DNA of 49,245 nt from Acidobacteriaceae bacterium (GTDB lineage Bacteria > Acidobacteriota > Terriglobia > Terriglobales > Acidobacteriaceae), in NCBI GenBank assembly GCA_027307045.1, contig DAHUXR010000021.1:1-49245 (forward strand). The letters are read 5' to 3'. The notes under the pieces are model-generated. The model was not told the DNA's origin, made no database searches, and saw only the letters and a list, made by a program, of their open reading frames with translations. Position numbers and translations under genes: made by a program. Below, piece by piece: positions 1 through 8,443 of the stretch (position 1 is its first letter; every line of letters begins with the position of its first letter).

Positions 1-663
1 CTTCGCGTACGCTCGCCTTCAGTGTGGGCTAACTTGTGGTCGCGCCTCCGGCGCTTCGACTTGTGGTGAGGACGGTAGAGGATTTGGCTCACGCGAGGCG
101 GCAGCGGAGCCGATCCCTTACCTACGCGCGAAGAGGCGCTGGCGCTTTCATGCAGCCACGGCTGCTCCGGTTCGGGATGGCACGTCGTGAGAGAAAAGTC
201 TTTATCCCTTAAAGTGAGTTGCCGGGGACGGTTTTCGCCATTTGTCTTCCTTTTTCTCTTGACTCCATGGGCGAACAAATGGTAGAGTATTATATTTTCC
301 TCCCAGCGAGGAGCCGCTATGCGGTGAGGGATCTTTGACAACTAGCAATCAGCCGTCAGCACTCAGCGTTCAGCCAAAACAGGAGTGACCTTTTGCGACC
401 CTCTGCCGACCGGACAGTTAAAACGAGAAAACAGGGTTGAAATTGACCGCGATTGGAGCCTTGAAAAACGAGAAAAAAGGGCCCCGACCGCTCGGTCACC
501 GCTCGGTCGAATTAGGGTTTGGCTTTTGTTTTCAACAAAGGTCCTATGGGGGGTGGGGGGCTTGGCTGAAGGACACAGGCAGAGGGACGCAAAAGAGATT
601 GCCAACATTGCCATTGATTGCCAAAAATTGCCAAAATTGAAAAGCACGAATCGGAACGTTTTA
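1..663. other. Gene-poor left end of window
   Basis: I see no convincing gene here. Open frames around 363-819 overlap the HAD gene antisense and have no family signature. A weak sigma70-like promoter may lie near 260 (TTGACT, 18 nt, TAGAGT). A heptanucleotide repeat occupies 344-375. The first 200 bases are GC-rich and hairpin-prone, and may be the edge of a repeat or a truncated neighbour. Confidence 0.4.
344..375 (+). repeat. Heptanucleotide tandem repeat (AGCNNNC type)
   Basis: Four consecutive 7-base units beginning AGC (AGCAATC, AGCCGTC, AGCACTC, AGCGTTC) followed by AGCC. The period is exact while the inner bases vary. It is one of about ten such arrays in the window (see findings). 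Confidence 0.75.
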
Positions 664-1371
664 CTAGAAGTGCTCTTGCAGCTCCACAAATTTCTCCACT
701 TGCAACAGCTTGAGTCCTTCAGGAGCCGGATTCACCGTTTCATGCTCCAGCGCCCAGGTGAGATCGTGCGGGACAAAGACGGCGTTGATGCCCGCCGCCA
801 GCGCAGGATTAATGTCTGACCTGGGGCTGTTGCCGACCATCCATGTGAGCTGCGGCTCAAACTCATACTTGGCGACGATCTCCTTATAAGCAGACTCGGT
901 TTTTTCCGCCACGATCTCCACGGCGGCAAAATATTCCTTGATGCCGGAACGCTCCACCTTCCCTGCCTGCTCGGTGAAGTCGCCTTTGGTCATGACCACC
1001 ATGTGGTGACCACGGCCTGAAAGATAGTTCAGCGTCTCCGGCACGCCAGAGATCAACTCAATGGGATAGTTTGAAACCTTGTGGGCAAAGCCCCAGATGA
1101 ACTCATGCAGCTCCGGCGTGACCGGCATTTCCGAGAGGCGCTCAAAGCACTTGACCAGCGAATGAGAGAAGCTATGCGATCCGTAGCCGCGCTCCAGCAC
1201 GGTCTCGCGTTCGACCTCATACAGAAATTTCCGGACTTCGTCCGGCGAAAGGTGCTGATGGTTCAGCCGCTCGATGAAGTCGGCAATCGCCTGGTCAAAG
1301 TAAACGTTGTTTTCCCAGAGCGTATCGTCGGCGTCGATCAGCAACGTTTGGGGCGTCGAGAGCGAGGGCAT
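664..1371 (-). CDS. HAD-superfamily hydrolase
   Basis: A 235-residue soluble protein of the haloacid dehalogenase superfamily, probably a small-molecule phosphatase. Motif I near the N-terminus reads DADDTLWEN, holding the nucleophile Asp and the acid/base Asp. A Thr-Lys-Gly stretch near residue 130 (MTKGD) fits motifs II/III. GNSPRSDINPALAAG near residue 185 is motif IV with the Mg-binding acidic residue. A helical cap is expected between motifs I and II. The length is normal for the family. It lies just downstream of a small putative membrane protein on the same strand (50-bp gap), so the two may be co-transcribed. The substrate cannot be read from sequence. Confidence 0.9.
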   Translation of the reverse strand: MPSLSTPQTLLIDADDTLWENNVYFDQAIADFIERLNHQHLSPDEVRKFLYEVERETVLERGYGSHSFSHSLVKCFERLSEMPVTPELHEFIWGFAHKVSNYPIELISGVPETLNYLSGRGHHMVVMTKGDFTEQAGKVERSGIKEYFAAVEIVAEKTESAYKEIVAKYEFEPQLTWMVGNSPRSDINPALAAGINAVFVPHDLTWALEHETVNPAPEGLKLLQVEKFVELQEHF

Positions 1372-1421
1372 CGTTTGTTAATGATAACGGGAAAACTTAC
1401 CACGGAGACGCGCGTTGACGA

Positions 1422-1715
1422 TCACCTTGAGTAATACCACAGCGGGACAGAGATGCTTACGAGCAGCAGGATTAATGTGTATCGGTGGGCGCGCCGTTCA
1501 ATGCGCTCGAGCGAGCCGATTGCGCATGCGTAGAGAAAGGCGAAGACACATGCGACGGTTAGAGCAATGCCATGCCCCGCGATTCCCCTGTTCTGGATAA
1601 TGTGGCGCACGGCGGGTACCGTGAGACGTACAGAAAGAACCGCAGGAACCAACCATAAGCGGGTGTAAGGATTATCGCGATACCGGCGCTGTTGTTGATC
1701 CGGGTTTGCAGCCAC
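1422..1715 (-). CDS. Small putative membrane protein
   Basis: A 97-residue frame with about three hydrophobic segments: one near residues 19-40, one near 48-70 and one close to the C-terminus (TLILLLVSISVPLWYY). Arg-rich loops separate them, notably RIERRAHR. That pattern is typical of a real inner-membrane protein, not a shadow frame, but I recognise no family. It sits upstream of the HAD gene on the same strand. Its proposed start is divergent from the metallopeptidase gene; the real peptidase start at 1814 leaves about 100 bp for a shared promoter region. A downstream start is possible. Confidence 0.5.
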   Translation of the reverse strand: MAANPDQQQRRYRDNPYTRLWLVPAVLSVRLTVPAVRHIIQNRGIAGHGIALTVACVFAFLYACAIGSLERIERRAHRYTLILLLVSISVPLWYYSR

Positions 1716-1813
1716 CTATTGCCCTTCTCCCAAAATTCATTGACGGCCATATTTCGCCTGATAACCCCCGTGACTTTAACAGAAGCGGCGGCGATCTTGC
1801 TAGAATCTTGCCT

Positions 1814-3529
1814 ATGAAAACAGAACGCTGTTTGTTGGCCCTGATCTTTGCGATGGTCCTTCCGGGAACGATTCTGGCCCAGGCGGGCCGGCGCGCCGCG
1901 CCGCCGCCCAAGACCGCCGATAAATGTCTTTTGAAAGAGAACGTGAATGAAGATATTGCCGCGCAGGTAAACAAGTTCAAACTTGTTTCCATGCCTTTCA
2001 GCGTGAACGGCCTCACGGACAATGAGCGCAAAATGGTTTACAAGCTGGTGGAAGCATCGCAGTTTCTGGAAAGCATTTACTGGCGGCAGAGCGATCCTAA
2101 AGGGCTGGAGTTGTACAAGCGCCTGCTGGGCTGCAACCAGGTAATGAATCAGAAGATCCGCCGCTTTCTGATGATCAACGGCAGCCGCTATGACCTGCTG
2201 GAAAACCAAAAGCCATTCATCGGCAGCGACCCATTTCTGCCCGGCCACTCTCTCTATCCTGCGGGAATCACGCGGCAGGAGATCGAAGCGTACGTCGCGA
2301 AGCATCCGGAAAAGAAAGCCCAGATTTATAGCCCATTCACTGTGGTCAAGCGCCAGCGCGGAGAGCTGGTTGGCGTTCCCTACCACATTGAATACAAGCC
2401 CTGGCTAACGGGAGCGGCAAAGGCCCTGCGTGAAGCCGCGGCCCTCAGTCCGGACAAAGCCTTTGCCGGCTTTCTGCAGTTGCGCGCAGAAGCTCTGCTC
2501 ACCGACGACTATTACAAGAGCGACATTGCATGGCTCGACCTGGAGAACCCAAAGTTCGACGTGATCTTTGCTCCGTATGAAACGTATCTTGACGACCTGC
2601 TGGGCGTGAAGACTTCTTACGGCGCCGCAGTTATGATCCGCAATCAGGAGGAAAGCGCCAGCCTGGATACTTTTAAGAAATACGTTCCGGACATACAGGA
2701 CGCGTTGCCGCTTGCTCCTGAAGATCGCCCATCAATGCAAGGCAAGAGCACGCCGATGGAAGTAATGGACACGCCTTTCCGCGCCGGCGATCTGCGCCAC
2801 GGCTATCAGGCAGTAGCAGACAATCTGCCGAACGATCCGCGCATCCATCAGGAAAAAGGCACGAAGAAAATCTTCTTCAAGAATTACATGGACGCGCGCG
2901 TGAACTACGTGGTGCTGCCCATCGGCAAGCAGTTGATGCGGGAAGACCAGGCTGCGCTGGCCAGCATGGAAGGCTATCTGGCCGTGGTGCTGATGCATGA
3001 AATCTGCCATGGTCTGGGACCGGCATACGCCCGCACGGCAGCGGGCAAGGCTGATATTCGTGAATCCATTGGGCCAGCCTACTCAGGACTGGAAGAAGCG
3101 AAGGCTGATGTCGTCGGCTTGTTCGCGCTGAACTGGCTGATGGACAAAGGCGTGATACAGAAAACACAGGCCAACACGTTTTATGCGTCGCACGTGGCCG
3201 GGATTTTCCGTACGGTGCGCTTTGGCGTGGCGGAAGCCCACGGTCGCGCGGAGATGATGGAATTCAACTACCTCGCGGAGCAGGGCGCGATCACTTTTGA
3301 TCCCAAGACCTCAAAGTATGCAATTGATTTCACAAAGATGCCGGATGCGATTGCCACGCTTGCCAAGGAGCTGCTGGAGATTGAGGCCACAGGCGACAGG
3401 AACCGCGCTGAGCAATGGTTTAAAAAGTATGATTCCATGCCGGCTGAGTTAAAATCGGCCCTAACGAGCGTGAAAGATGTGCCCGTGGACATTGATCCAG
3501 TCAGCGCATTTGGAGAGCAGATTCAATGA
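1814..3529 (+). CDS. Secreted M49-like (dipeptidyl-peptidase III-type) zinc metallopeptidase
   Basis: A 571-residue exported protein. I chose the ATG at 1814 because it opens directly into a signal peptide (MKTERCLLALIFAMVL then LAQA). An in-frame upstream ATG at 1706 would bury that signal. The zinc site reads HEICH near residues 395-399. About 30 residues later EEAKAD supplies the third ligand. This HExxH plus EEAKAD pair is characteristic of the dipeptidyl-peptidase III / M49-like group, whose eukaryotic members have HELLGH and EECRAD. Its substrate is unknown. The last codons overlap the start of the PilZ gene (ATGA at 3526), indicating translational coupling. Confidence 0.85.
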   Translation: MKTERCLLALIFAMVLPGTILAQAGRRAAPPPKTADKCLLKENVNEDIAAQVNKFKLVSMPFSVNGLTDNERKMVYKLVEASQFLESIYWRQSDPKGLELYKRLLGCNQVMNQKIRRFLMINGSRYDLLENQKPFIGSDPFLPGHSLYPAGITRQEIEAYVAKHPEKKAQIYSPFTVVKRQRGELVGVPYHIEYKPWLTGAAKALREAAALSPDKAFAGFLQLRAEALLTDDYYKSDIAWLDLENPKFDVIFAPYETYLDDLLGVKTSYGAAVMIRNQEESASLDTFKKYVPDIQDALPLAPEDRPSMQGKSTPMEVMDTPFRAGDLRHGYQAVADNLPNDPRIHQEKGTKKIFFKNYMDARVNYVVLPIGKQLMREDQAALASMEGYLAVVLMHEICHGLGPAYARTAAGKADIRESIGPAYSGLEEAKADVVGLFALNWLMDKGVIQKTQANTFYASHVAGIFRTVRFGVAEAHGRAEMMEFNYLAEQGAITFDPKTSKYAIDFTKMPDAIATLAKELLEIEATGDRNRAEQWFKKYDSMPAELKSALTSVKDVPVDIDPVSAFGEQIQ

Positions 3530-3891
3530 GGCCTACGCAGGAAGCGCAAAATCCACAAAATCCGGAAGAACGCCGCAGGTTTGAGCGCGTGGACATCGCG
3601 CACCAGTCACAGGTGCTGGTGATGGACGCCAAAGGCGGGCAGGCCGGCGTGCTGCGCCAGTTGGCGCGCGGCGGCTTTATGATGGAGCCCGATCGGCACT
3701 ACAACGAAGACAGCAAGATCTATACTTTCACTATCCACGAGCCCACGGAGGACATCCGCGTGCGCGTGAACGCGCGGCTGCGCTTTGCCGACCAGCAGTA
3801 TGCCGGGTTTGAATTTGTGGATCTTGACCCTGAAGCGGCGGTGGAGATCGGTCACATCATCGGCAAATATTACGAGCATACCAAGGCGTAA
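3526..3891 (+). CDS. PilZ-domain protein
   Basis: A 121-residue cytoplasmic protein that is essentially one PilZ domain. RRRFERVDI near the N-terminus corresponds to the RxxxR cyclic-di-GMP motif. The second motif, normally (D/N)xSxxG, is degenerate here (QLARGGFMM), so nucleotide binding is uncertain. It starts inside the stop codon of the metallopeptidase (ATGA overlap) and is surely made from the same mRNA. How a PilZ protein relates to a secreted peptidase is not clear. A c-di-GMP-responsive role is inference only. Confidence 0.85.
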   Translation: MRPTQEAQNPQNPEERRRFERVDIAHQSQVLVMDAKGGQAGVLRQLARGGFMMEPDRHYNEDSKIYTFTIHEPTEDIRVRVNARLRFADQQYAGFEFVDLDPEAAVEIGHIIGKYYEHTKA

Positions 3892-3915
3892 GAATCGCCG
3901 AGATTGCGACAAGCC

Positions 3916-4052
3916 TACCGCGGATTTGCGCGGATGATCGCGGATCAGAAGAGATGGACAACATCCAAATCTTCTGTGTAACCGCTGAAGCGATGTTTTG
4001 TCTGCCCATCCCCCAATTCCTATCCGCGAGGATCTGCGTTAATCCGCTGTAA
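3916..4052. repeat. Pair of inverted (ATCCGCGNNN)n dispersed repeats
   Basis: Copies at about 3916-3948 and 4021-4052, in opposite orientation, carry the ATCCGCG-like decamer seen also near 8201, 8275, 43650 and 46357. They lie between the convergent PilZ and RNase H genes, where a folded RNA could serve as a transcription end. No U-tract is present. Confidence 0.6.
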
Positions 4053-4097
4053 AGGTTTTGCTTTTCGGTTCTCGGCGATGGCGCGCGATTTCGGCGA

Positions 4098-4514
4098 TTA
4101 GATATCCAGCGCTGGTTCGCGCCGAAAACGCACCGCATGGTTGGCCAGGCGGTTGGCTTCCTGGTTCTGTTCGCGCGGAATGTGGGAAATACAGAACTTC
4201 AGGGTTCGGGCCAGCTTGCGGCACATCCAATGGAGAGAATATAGACGCGGGCTGCGGCAGGAGTACTCGCCGGTCATCTGTTTTACCACCAGCTCTGAAT
4301 CGGTAAAGACGCTGAGCGACGTGGCATTGAGTTCCAGCGCGCGCTGCAGGGCTTCCAGCAGGGCTGCATATTCGGCCACATTGTTGTCATGGTGGCCAAT
4401 CCAGCGGGCAATGCGGATCATTTCGCCGTCCGGCTTCTCAATCAGAACGCCAATGCCTGAAGGCCCCGGACTGCCGTGGGAACCACCGTCGACATAGGCG
4501 ATGAGATCTGACAT
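4098..4514 (-). CDS. RNase H-like protein (reverse-transcriptase-like family)
   Basis: A 138-residue RNase H fold protein. I prefer the Met at 4514 (MSDLIAYVDGG) over the ATG seven codons upstream because it places the first beta strand at the N-terminus as in the family. Catalytic residues visible are Asp in YVDGGSHG, Glu in NNVAEYAAL and Asp in VFTDSELV. The fourth acidic position, normally Asp in EADRLAN, is Asn here (EANRLAN, codon AAC). In E. coli RNase HI the equivalent D134N change is known to be tolerated, so activity may survive. The likely role is cleavage of RNA in RNA-DNA hybrids. Confidence 0.88.
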   Translation of the reverse strand: MSDLIAYVDGGSHGSPGPSGIGVLIEKPDGEMIRIARWIGHHDNNVAEYAALLEALQRALELNATSLSVFTDSELVVKQMTGEYSCRSPRLYSLHWMCRKLARTLKFCISHIPREQNQEANRLANHAVRFRREPALDI

Positions 4515-4738
4515 CTTTCTCCCTAAGACACACAATGAGGCAGATCAGGTTGTGCCGTCAAGAACATCTTTGGTTCATTCGCTCGTTTGGGCTGGCACTT
4601 TCGGCATAAAGATTTTGTGGAAACCACTGTGGAAATCAAGGACGGGCCGAAATCAGGGCCCTTGCACCCGCGTTTTATCAGCATTTTTCAAATCGGGAAA
4701 TCGTGGAAAAAAATCTGCGTTTGCACAGATCATGGGCG

Positions 4739-4766
4739 TTGACTTTTCACGGTCTTCAGCTAGGAT
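4739..4766 (+). promoter_or_regulatory. Candidate sigma70 promoter
   Basis: TTGACT at 4739-4744 and TAGGAT at 4761-4766, spaced by 16 nt. An ATG begins only five bases after the -10 hexamer and opens a 58-codon frame. That frame has no family signature, so the promoter may drive a leaderless small gene or a non-coding RNA ending at the 5321-5356 terminator. Confidence 0.4.
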
Positions 4767-4790
4767 CACACATGTCGACGGTCGAAAGGG

Positions 4791-5081
4791 TTAGTCAAAA
4801 TAAACAGTGGCTGATCCGAAGTAGACTGGGTGATCAGGTTCAATGGAGCGATCCAGTGAACACCCGGACCCGAAAAAACCGACAGGCCCTGCGAGGGGCA
4901 GGTTGGGGTCAGGAACTGCGAAAGCAGTGGTCGCATCAAGGGCTGTGACGGTACATGCATCCACGTTGTTAACTCCCTCGCAGGAGTTGGCGGCTAGAGC
5001 ATAACCAATGTCACAGCCTTTACTATTTGTTAGGCAAGTTGGAATCTTCAATACCTGGCCTTCTACCTTCCAGCCGCACAT
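4791..5081 (-). CDS. Doubtful small open frame
   Basis: A 96-residue frame with six cysteines and a low-charge, Gly/Ala/Pro-rich composition that could belong to a secreted protein. It has no recognisable family and no signal peptide. It begins abruptly, so it might be the 3' remnant of a decayed gene. It runs against the candidate + strand transcript in the same interval. It is kept only because the composition is less shadow-like than other frames here. Confidence 0.2.
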   Translation of the reverse strand: MCGWKVEGQVLKIPTCLTNSKGCDIGYALAANSCEGVNNVDACTVTALDATTAFAVPDPNLPLAGPVGFFGSGCSLDRSIEPDHPVYFGSATVYFD

Positions 5082-5320
5082 TCCTACCCCAAAACCATCT
5101 CTTGGCTTACAGCTTTTGCCGGTCTATGTTTCGACTCTTGATCATGGATTGGATTCAACTGTAAAGGCTTAACTTTCGCTTTTAGAACAAAGGAATTTTT
5201 TCTGTTCCGTGGGCCCGACCCCAGTGTCTAATCCTGCAGCGGCCGGATTTTGAGCAACTGGCGCGGACTTTTTGGCAATTCTTCCCGCCTGTTCATCTTG
5301 ACCCCTGGCTGCGCTCCTTA

Positions 5321-5356
5321 GGGTTTCAGGTATAGCTGCCTGAAACCCCTTTTTTA
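5321..5356 (+). terminator. Rho-independent terminator without an obvious upstream gene
   Basis: The stem GGGTTTCAGG pairs with CCTGAAACCC across a short loop and is followed by a run of six T. This is one of the strongest intrinsic terminators in the window, yet no + strand gene precedes it for more than a kilobase. Confidence 0.85.
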
Positions 5357-5546
5357 TTGCTCAATTCCCTAATCGCATCTTTATAGATGAGTTGGATCAA
5401 GGCGTGTCCCTGGCGACACACTGTCTATGTCCCCACACGTATAACCCATCCTGAAAATCATATAAGCCATTATTTATCAATAATTTAAGTCTTGGCTGCC
5501 CAGGTGCTCTTAATCCTGGTGTCACACGACACAAGGAGAAATCAAC

Positions 5547-6374
5547 ATGCGGCGGCTAGTTGTGATCTCAGGAAAATCAAAAATCATTGCGGCATCTGCG
5601 GCGATGGCCTTTTCGCTGACCAGCATCCATCTGGCTGCCAAGGCCCACATTGCCAGCCTGCAACGGGAACAAGAACAACTTGAGAAAACAGCAGTCAGCA
5701 CTCAGCAATCAGCACTCAGCCAAGACTCTTTCTTAAACGAACTTAAACCAATTCCACCCGCCCCTGTGGCACCGAACATTGGCGCAGTTACCGAGCCGTC
5801 CGCGCACGCTCCGTCGATCACTAGAAGATCTCAGGCTGCCGAGAGGAGTGCAAGTCCGGCCCCCAAACGCCAGATCATTATCAGCATTGCGGACCGCCAA
5901 CTGGCGGTCATCGACCATGGCCAGGTGTTCAAGACTTATCCCATCGCCGTGGGCGCGCGCGGCACGCCAAGTCCCGACGGCGATTTTGTGATCGTCAACC
6001 ACGCCAAAGACCCCGTCTATCGGCACGGCGACAAGGAGATCGCGCCGGGCAAAGACAATCCGCTGGGCACGCGCTGGATGGGACTGAGCTTGAAAGGGTA
6101 CGGCATTCACGGGACCAACGTGCAGAGTTCCGTGGGCAAGGCAATCTCGCACGGCTGCTTCCGCATGCGCAAACAGGACGTGGAGGAGCTGTACACGCTG
6201 GTGCGGGTGGGTGACACGGTGATGGTCCGGCGCGAGCGCGACGCAATGATCGCCAAGGTTTTCTCTGCTCCCTCACCAACGCAGCCAGCGGTGACACTGG
6301 CCGCGGCGACAAACAGCGAAGTACAGGCAACAGCGGCGGCCACAACGACGACGGTCGAAACCACGGAGCAATAG
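5547..6374 (+). CDS. L,D-transpeptidase (YkuD domain)
   Basis: A 275-residue cell-envelope enzyme that forms or remodels peptidoglycan cross-links or protein-peptidoglycan bonds. The N-terminus has a hydrophobic signal/anchor (residues 12-32), then a short coiled stretch and a Pro/Ala-rich linker. The YkuD domain spans about residues 107-227. The catalytic signature is HGT near residue 188 and SHGCFRM with Cys near 204, the family motif being HGxx...SHGCxR. The start follows a good ribosome site (AAGGAG). A heptanucleotide repeat lies inside the linker (5691-5718) and is translated as Ser/Gln/Ala. A low-complexity Ala/Thr tail ends the protein. Confidence 0.9.
   Translation: MRRLVVISGKSKIIAASAAMAFSLTSIHLAAKAHIASLQREQEQLEKTAVSTQQSALSQDSFLNELKPIPPAPVAPNIGAVTEPSAHAPSITRRSQAAERSASPAPKRQIIISIADRQLAVIDHGQVFKTYPIAVGARGTPSPDGDFVIVNHAKDPVYRHGDKEIAPGKDNPLGTRWMGLSLKGYGIHGTNVQSSVGKAISHGCFRMRKQDVEELYTLVRVGDTVMVRRERDAMIAKVFSAPSPTQPAVTLAAATNSEVQATAAATTTTVETTEQ
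5691..5721 (+). repeat. Heptanucleotide repeat inside the L,D-transpeptidase gene
   Basis: Four 7-base units GCAGTCA, GCACTCA, GCAATCA, GCACTCA followed by GCC. The same repeat type is otherwise intergenic in this window; here it is in frame and encodes part of the linker after the membrane anchor. Confidence 0.75.
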
Positions 6375-6596
6375 GAATGAAGAAACGTGAACCGCAGGAA
6401 ACGCGGAGATTCGATAGACCAGAAGATCAGCCGCGAGTTGACGCCAAAGAGAACGAATCGGGCTAGGTCGGAGGACACGGAGTGGGATTTAAGCAGCGAG
6501 ACAAGAAGAACCAGATAACGAGTGTGGTCCTTTGATCTCTGCGCTCTCTCCGGCCTCTGCGGTGAAAACGATTTTGGTTATTTAGGAGGCATTGCG

Positions 6597-8090
6597 ATGT
6601 TGTTCTTGAAATATCTGCTGCTGTTCACCGGTTGGGGCCTGCTTGCGGCCGCTGCCATTAACGTTTTCAAAAATCTTTACAGAGTTGTCCAGTATCACCG
6701 CCAGTTGCGACATATAGCTCCAGGCTCCGAATCCGGGCTTTCATCGGGACCGGAAGGCGCCCCCGCGGAGCGGCCATTAACCCATGGCGCTACCGTGGAA
6801 AAACCGCAACTGAACTGGACCACTGCCAAATGGGCGTTTCCTGCGGCCTGGCTGCCGCTCATTCTTGCTGCCGGCATCGTGGTGGTGCCCAGCGGGATGG
6901 GTGGCATCAGAGTGAGCCAGACTGCAGGAACGCTTCCAGGCACGTTGTATCCGGGCGCGCATTTCATTGTGCCGCTGCTCGATTCAGTGGTGCTGTATGA
7001 CATACGCGACCAGGTGCTGACAACGTCGTCCGGCAAAGACGGGCTGGAGTCGACCAGTGAAGCTGAAGCAGAAAAGCGGGAAGCAAAAAACAAGAAAGCC
7101 GACGCCTTCACCGTGCAATCGCGAGAAGGCCTGAGCATTGGCCTGGCCATTACGGTGCGCTATAAGTTCGATCCGGCGAGGCTCGATTACATCCATGCCA
7201 ACCTGCCGCAGCCGGTGGAGAAAGAGATTGTGCCGCCGGTGGTTTCCAGCGTCTTTCGCGAGCTGGCGCCGAACTATACCGTCCGCGAAGTTTTTGCCAC
7301 TAAGCGGGAAGAGATACGGCACTCTGCCGCAGACCGCATCACGCGCAAGCTGGGAGCTGACGGAATTATTGTGAAAGAAGTCATGCTGCGCGATGTTCAG
7401 CTTCCGGAAGAATACGCCAAGGGCCTGGAAGGTCTGCTGCTGAAAGAACAGCAGAATGAAGGCATGGGCGTTGAGACCGAGATGAAAGCAAAGCAGGTAA
7501 AGATCGCTGAGCTTGAGGCCGAGGCGGCGCGCGTCCAGCAGGTAAAGCAAGCGCAGGGCGCGGGCGAAGTGCGGGTGCTGCAAGCCAAGTCAGAGGCGGA
7601 CGCCATGCAGTTCACGCTGCCGCTGAAACAGAAGCAGATTGAACAGTCACGCCTGGAAGCCGAGGCGCAAAAGGAAACCACAGTGAAGAACGCTGAAGCG
7701 CAGGCGCAGGCCAAGGTGATCGACAGCAAGGCTGAGATGGAACGCAGAGGCATGCTGGCTGAAGCCGAAGCCAATCGCATACGCATTGTTGCCGTGGCAG
7801 ACGGTGAACGCATGAAGTCAGAGGCAGCGCTGCTGAAGGAGAGTCCGCTGTTGATCAACAAGATTGTGGCGGAGCGGATGTCTGACAAGCTGCAGATCAT
7901 GATGGTCCCATCCGACGCCAAGATCTTTTTCAACGACATAATGAAGAGCGGCGTGACGCCGGATGCGTTCACCAACGCCAAAGCTGCACAGGCCGCGGCG
8001 GAAGAAAACGAAGGATCTGATCCGGAGCAGGACGAACAACCAGCTCCGGCACAGCAAGCGATCAGAAACAAGACATGGAAAGGGAGATAA
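6597..8090 (+). CDS. SPFH/prohibitin-family (band 7) membrane protein
   Basis: A 497-residue protein. The start at 6597 follows GGAGG with proper spacing and opens a first membrane helix (MLFLKYLLLFTGWGLL). An upstream in-frame ATG at 6522 lacks both features. A second membrane segment lies near residues 75-100, followed by the SPFH domain (about 105-300). A long Ala/Glu/Lys-rich coiled coil follows (about 290-430), then an acidic Gln/Pro tail. Proteins of this type form oligomeric membrane scaffolds that organise microdomains or control membrane proteases. A charged insert of about 30 residues sits early in the SPFH domain. It follows the L,D-transpeptidase by about 220 bp; co-transcription is possible. 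Confidence 0.88.
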   Translation: MLFLKYLLLFTGWGLLAAAAINVFKNLYRVVQYHRQLRHIAPGSESGLSSGPEGAPAERPLTHGATVEKPQLNWTTAKWAFPAAWLPLILAAGIVVVPSGMGGIRVSQTAGTLPGTLYPGAHFIVPLLDSVVLYDIRDQVLTTSSGKDGLESTSEAEAEKREAKNKKADAFTVQSREGLSIGLAITVRYKFDPARLDYIHANLPQPVEKEIVPPVVSSVFRELAPNYTVREVFATKREEIRHSAADRITRKLGADGIIVKEVMLRDVQLPEEYAKGLEGLLLKEQQNEGMGVETEMKAKQVKIAELEAEAARVQQVKQAQGAGEVRVLQAKSEADAMQFTLPLKQKQIEQSRLEAEAQKETTVKNAEAQAQAKVIDSKAEMERRGMLAEAEANRIRIVAVADGERMKSEAALLKESPLLINKIVAERMSDKLQIMMVPSDAKIFFNDIMKSGVTPDAFTNAKAAQAAAEENEGSDPEQDEQPAPAQQAIRNKTWKGR

Positions 8091-8200
8091 GTTTCTGTCG
8101 GTCGTTATCCGGGCTGCTTGTCCCCGCCGGGACACGCGGCCCGGGCCGGTGGGAGAACCTAGGATTTGCAACACGGAGAAACAGAGAAGAGCTGAGGATC

Positions 8201-8310
8201 TTACCGCGGATCAACGCTGATTCACGCGGATTAAGACCCAGACGTTGGTCTGAGTAAGTTGAAGGCTTGTTGTTCTGATCCGCGATCATCCGCGTAAATC
8301 CGCGGTTAAG
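8201..8310. repeat. Inverted pair of (ATCCGCGNNN)3 dispersed repeats
   Basis: Copies at 8201-8235 and 8275-8310 are in opposite orientation and could form a long imperfect hairpin. The interval 8091-8443 around them has no gene. The same decamer family recurs at 3916, 4021, 43650 and 46357. Confidence 0.65.
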
Positions 8311-8443
8311 CTCAGGCGATTCAGGCAATCTGTTTCTTGTCTCCGTGGCTCCTTGGTGGATGTGCTCTTGACTAGTTCATTTCCCCGATTGCTAATTGAG
8401 GTGTTTTCCAGTCAAATGAGGAGCTATACCAAGCTTTCATTCA

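Larger units (their letters stand above)
4515..5546. other. One-kilobase gene-poor interval
   Basis: No recognisable gene. It contains a plausible sigma70 promoter (4739-4766), a weak minus-strand open frame (4791-5081) and a strong + strand terminator (5321-5356). Between about 5160 and 5320 I see a GGAA...TTCC hairpin and T-rich stretches but no known RNA family. The promoter-to-terminator arrangement suggests a non-coding or very small-protein transcript on the + strand. Confidence 0.4.

Noticed and set aside
385-819. 144-codon + frame near the left end
   Set aside because: Overlaps the 3' end of the HAD gene antisense and shows no conserved motif.
5160-5356. 6S, RNase P, tmRNA or SRP RNA
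   Set aside because: None of the conserved sequence or fold elements of these RNAs could be found; only a terminator is clear.
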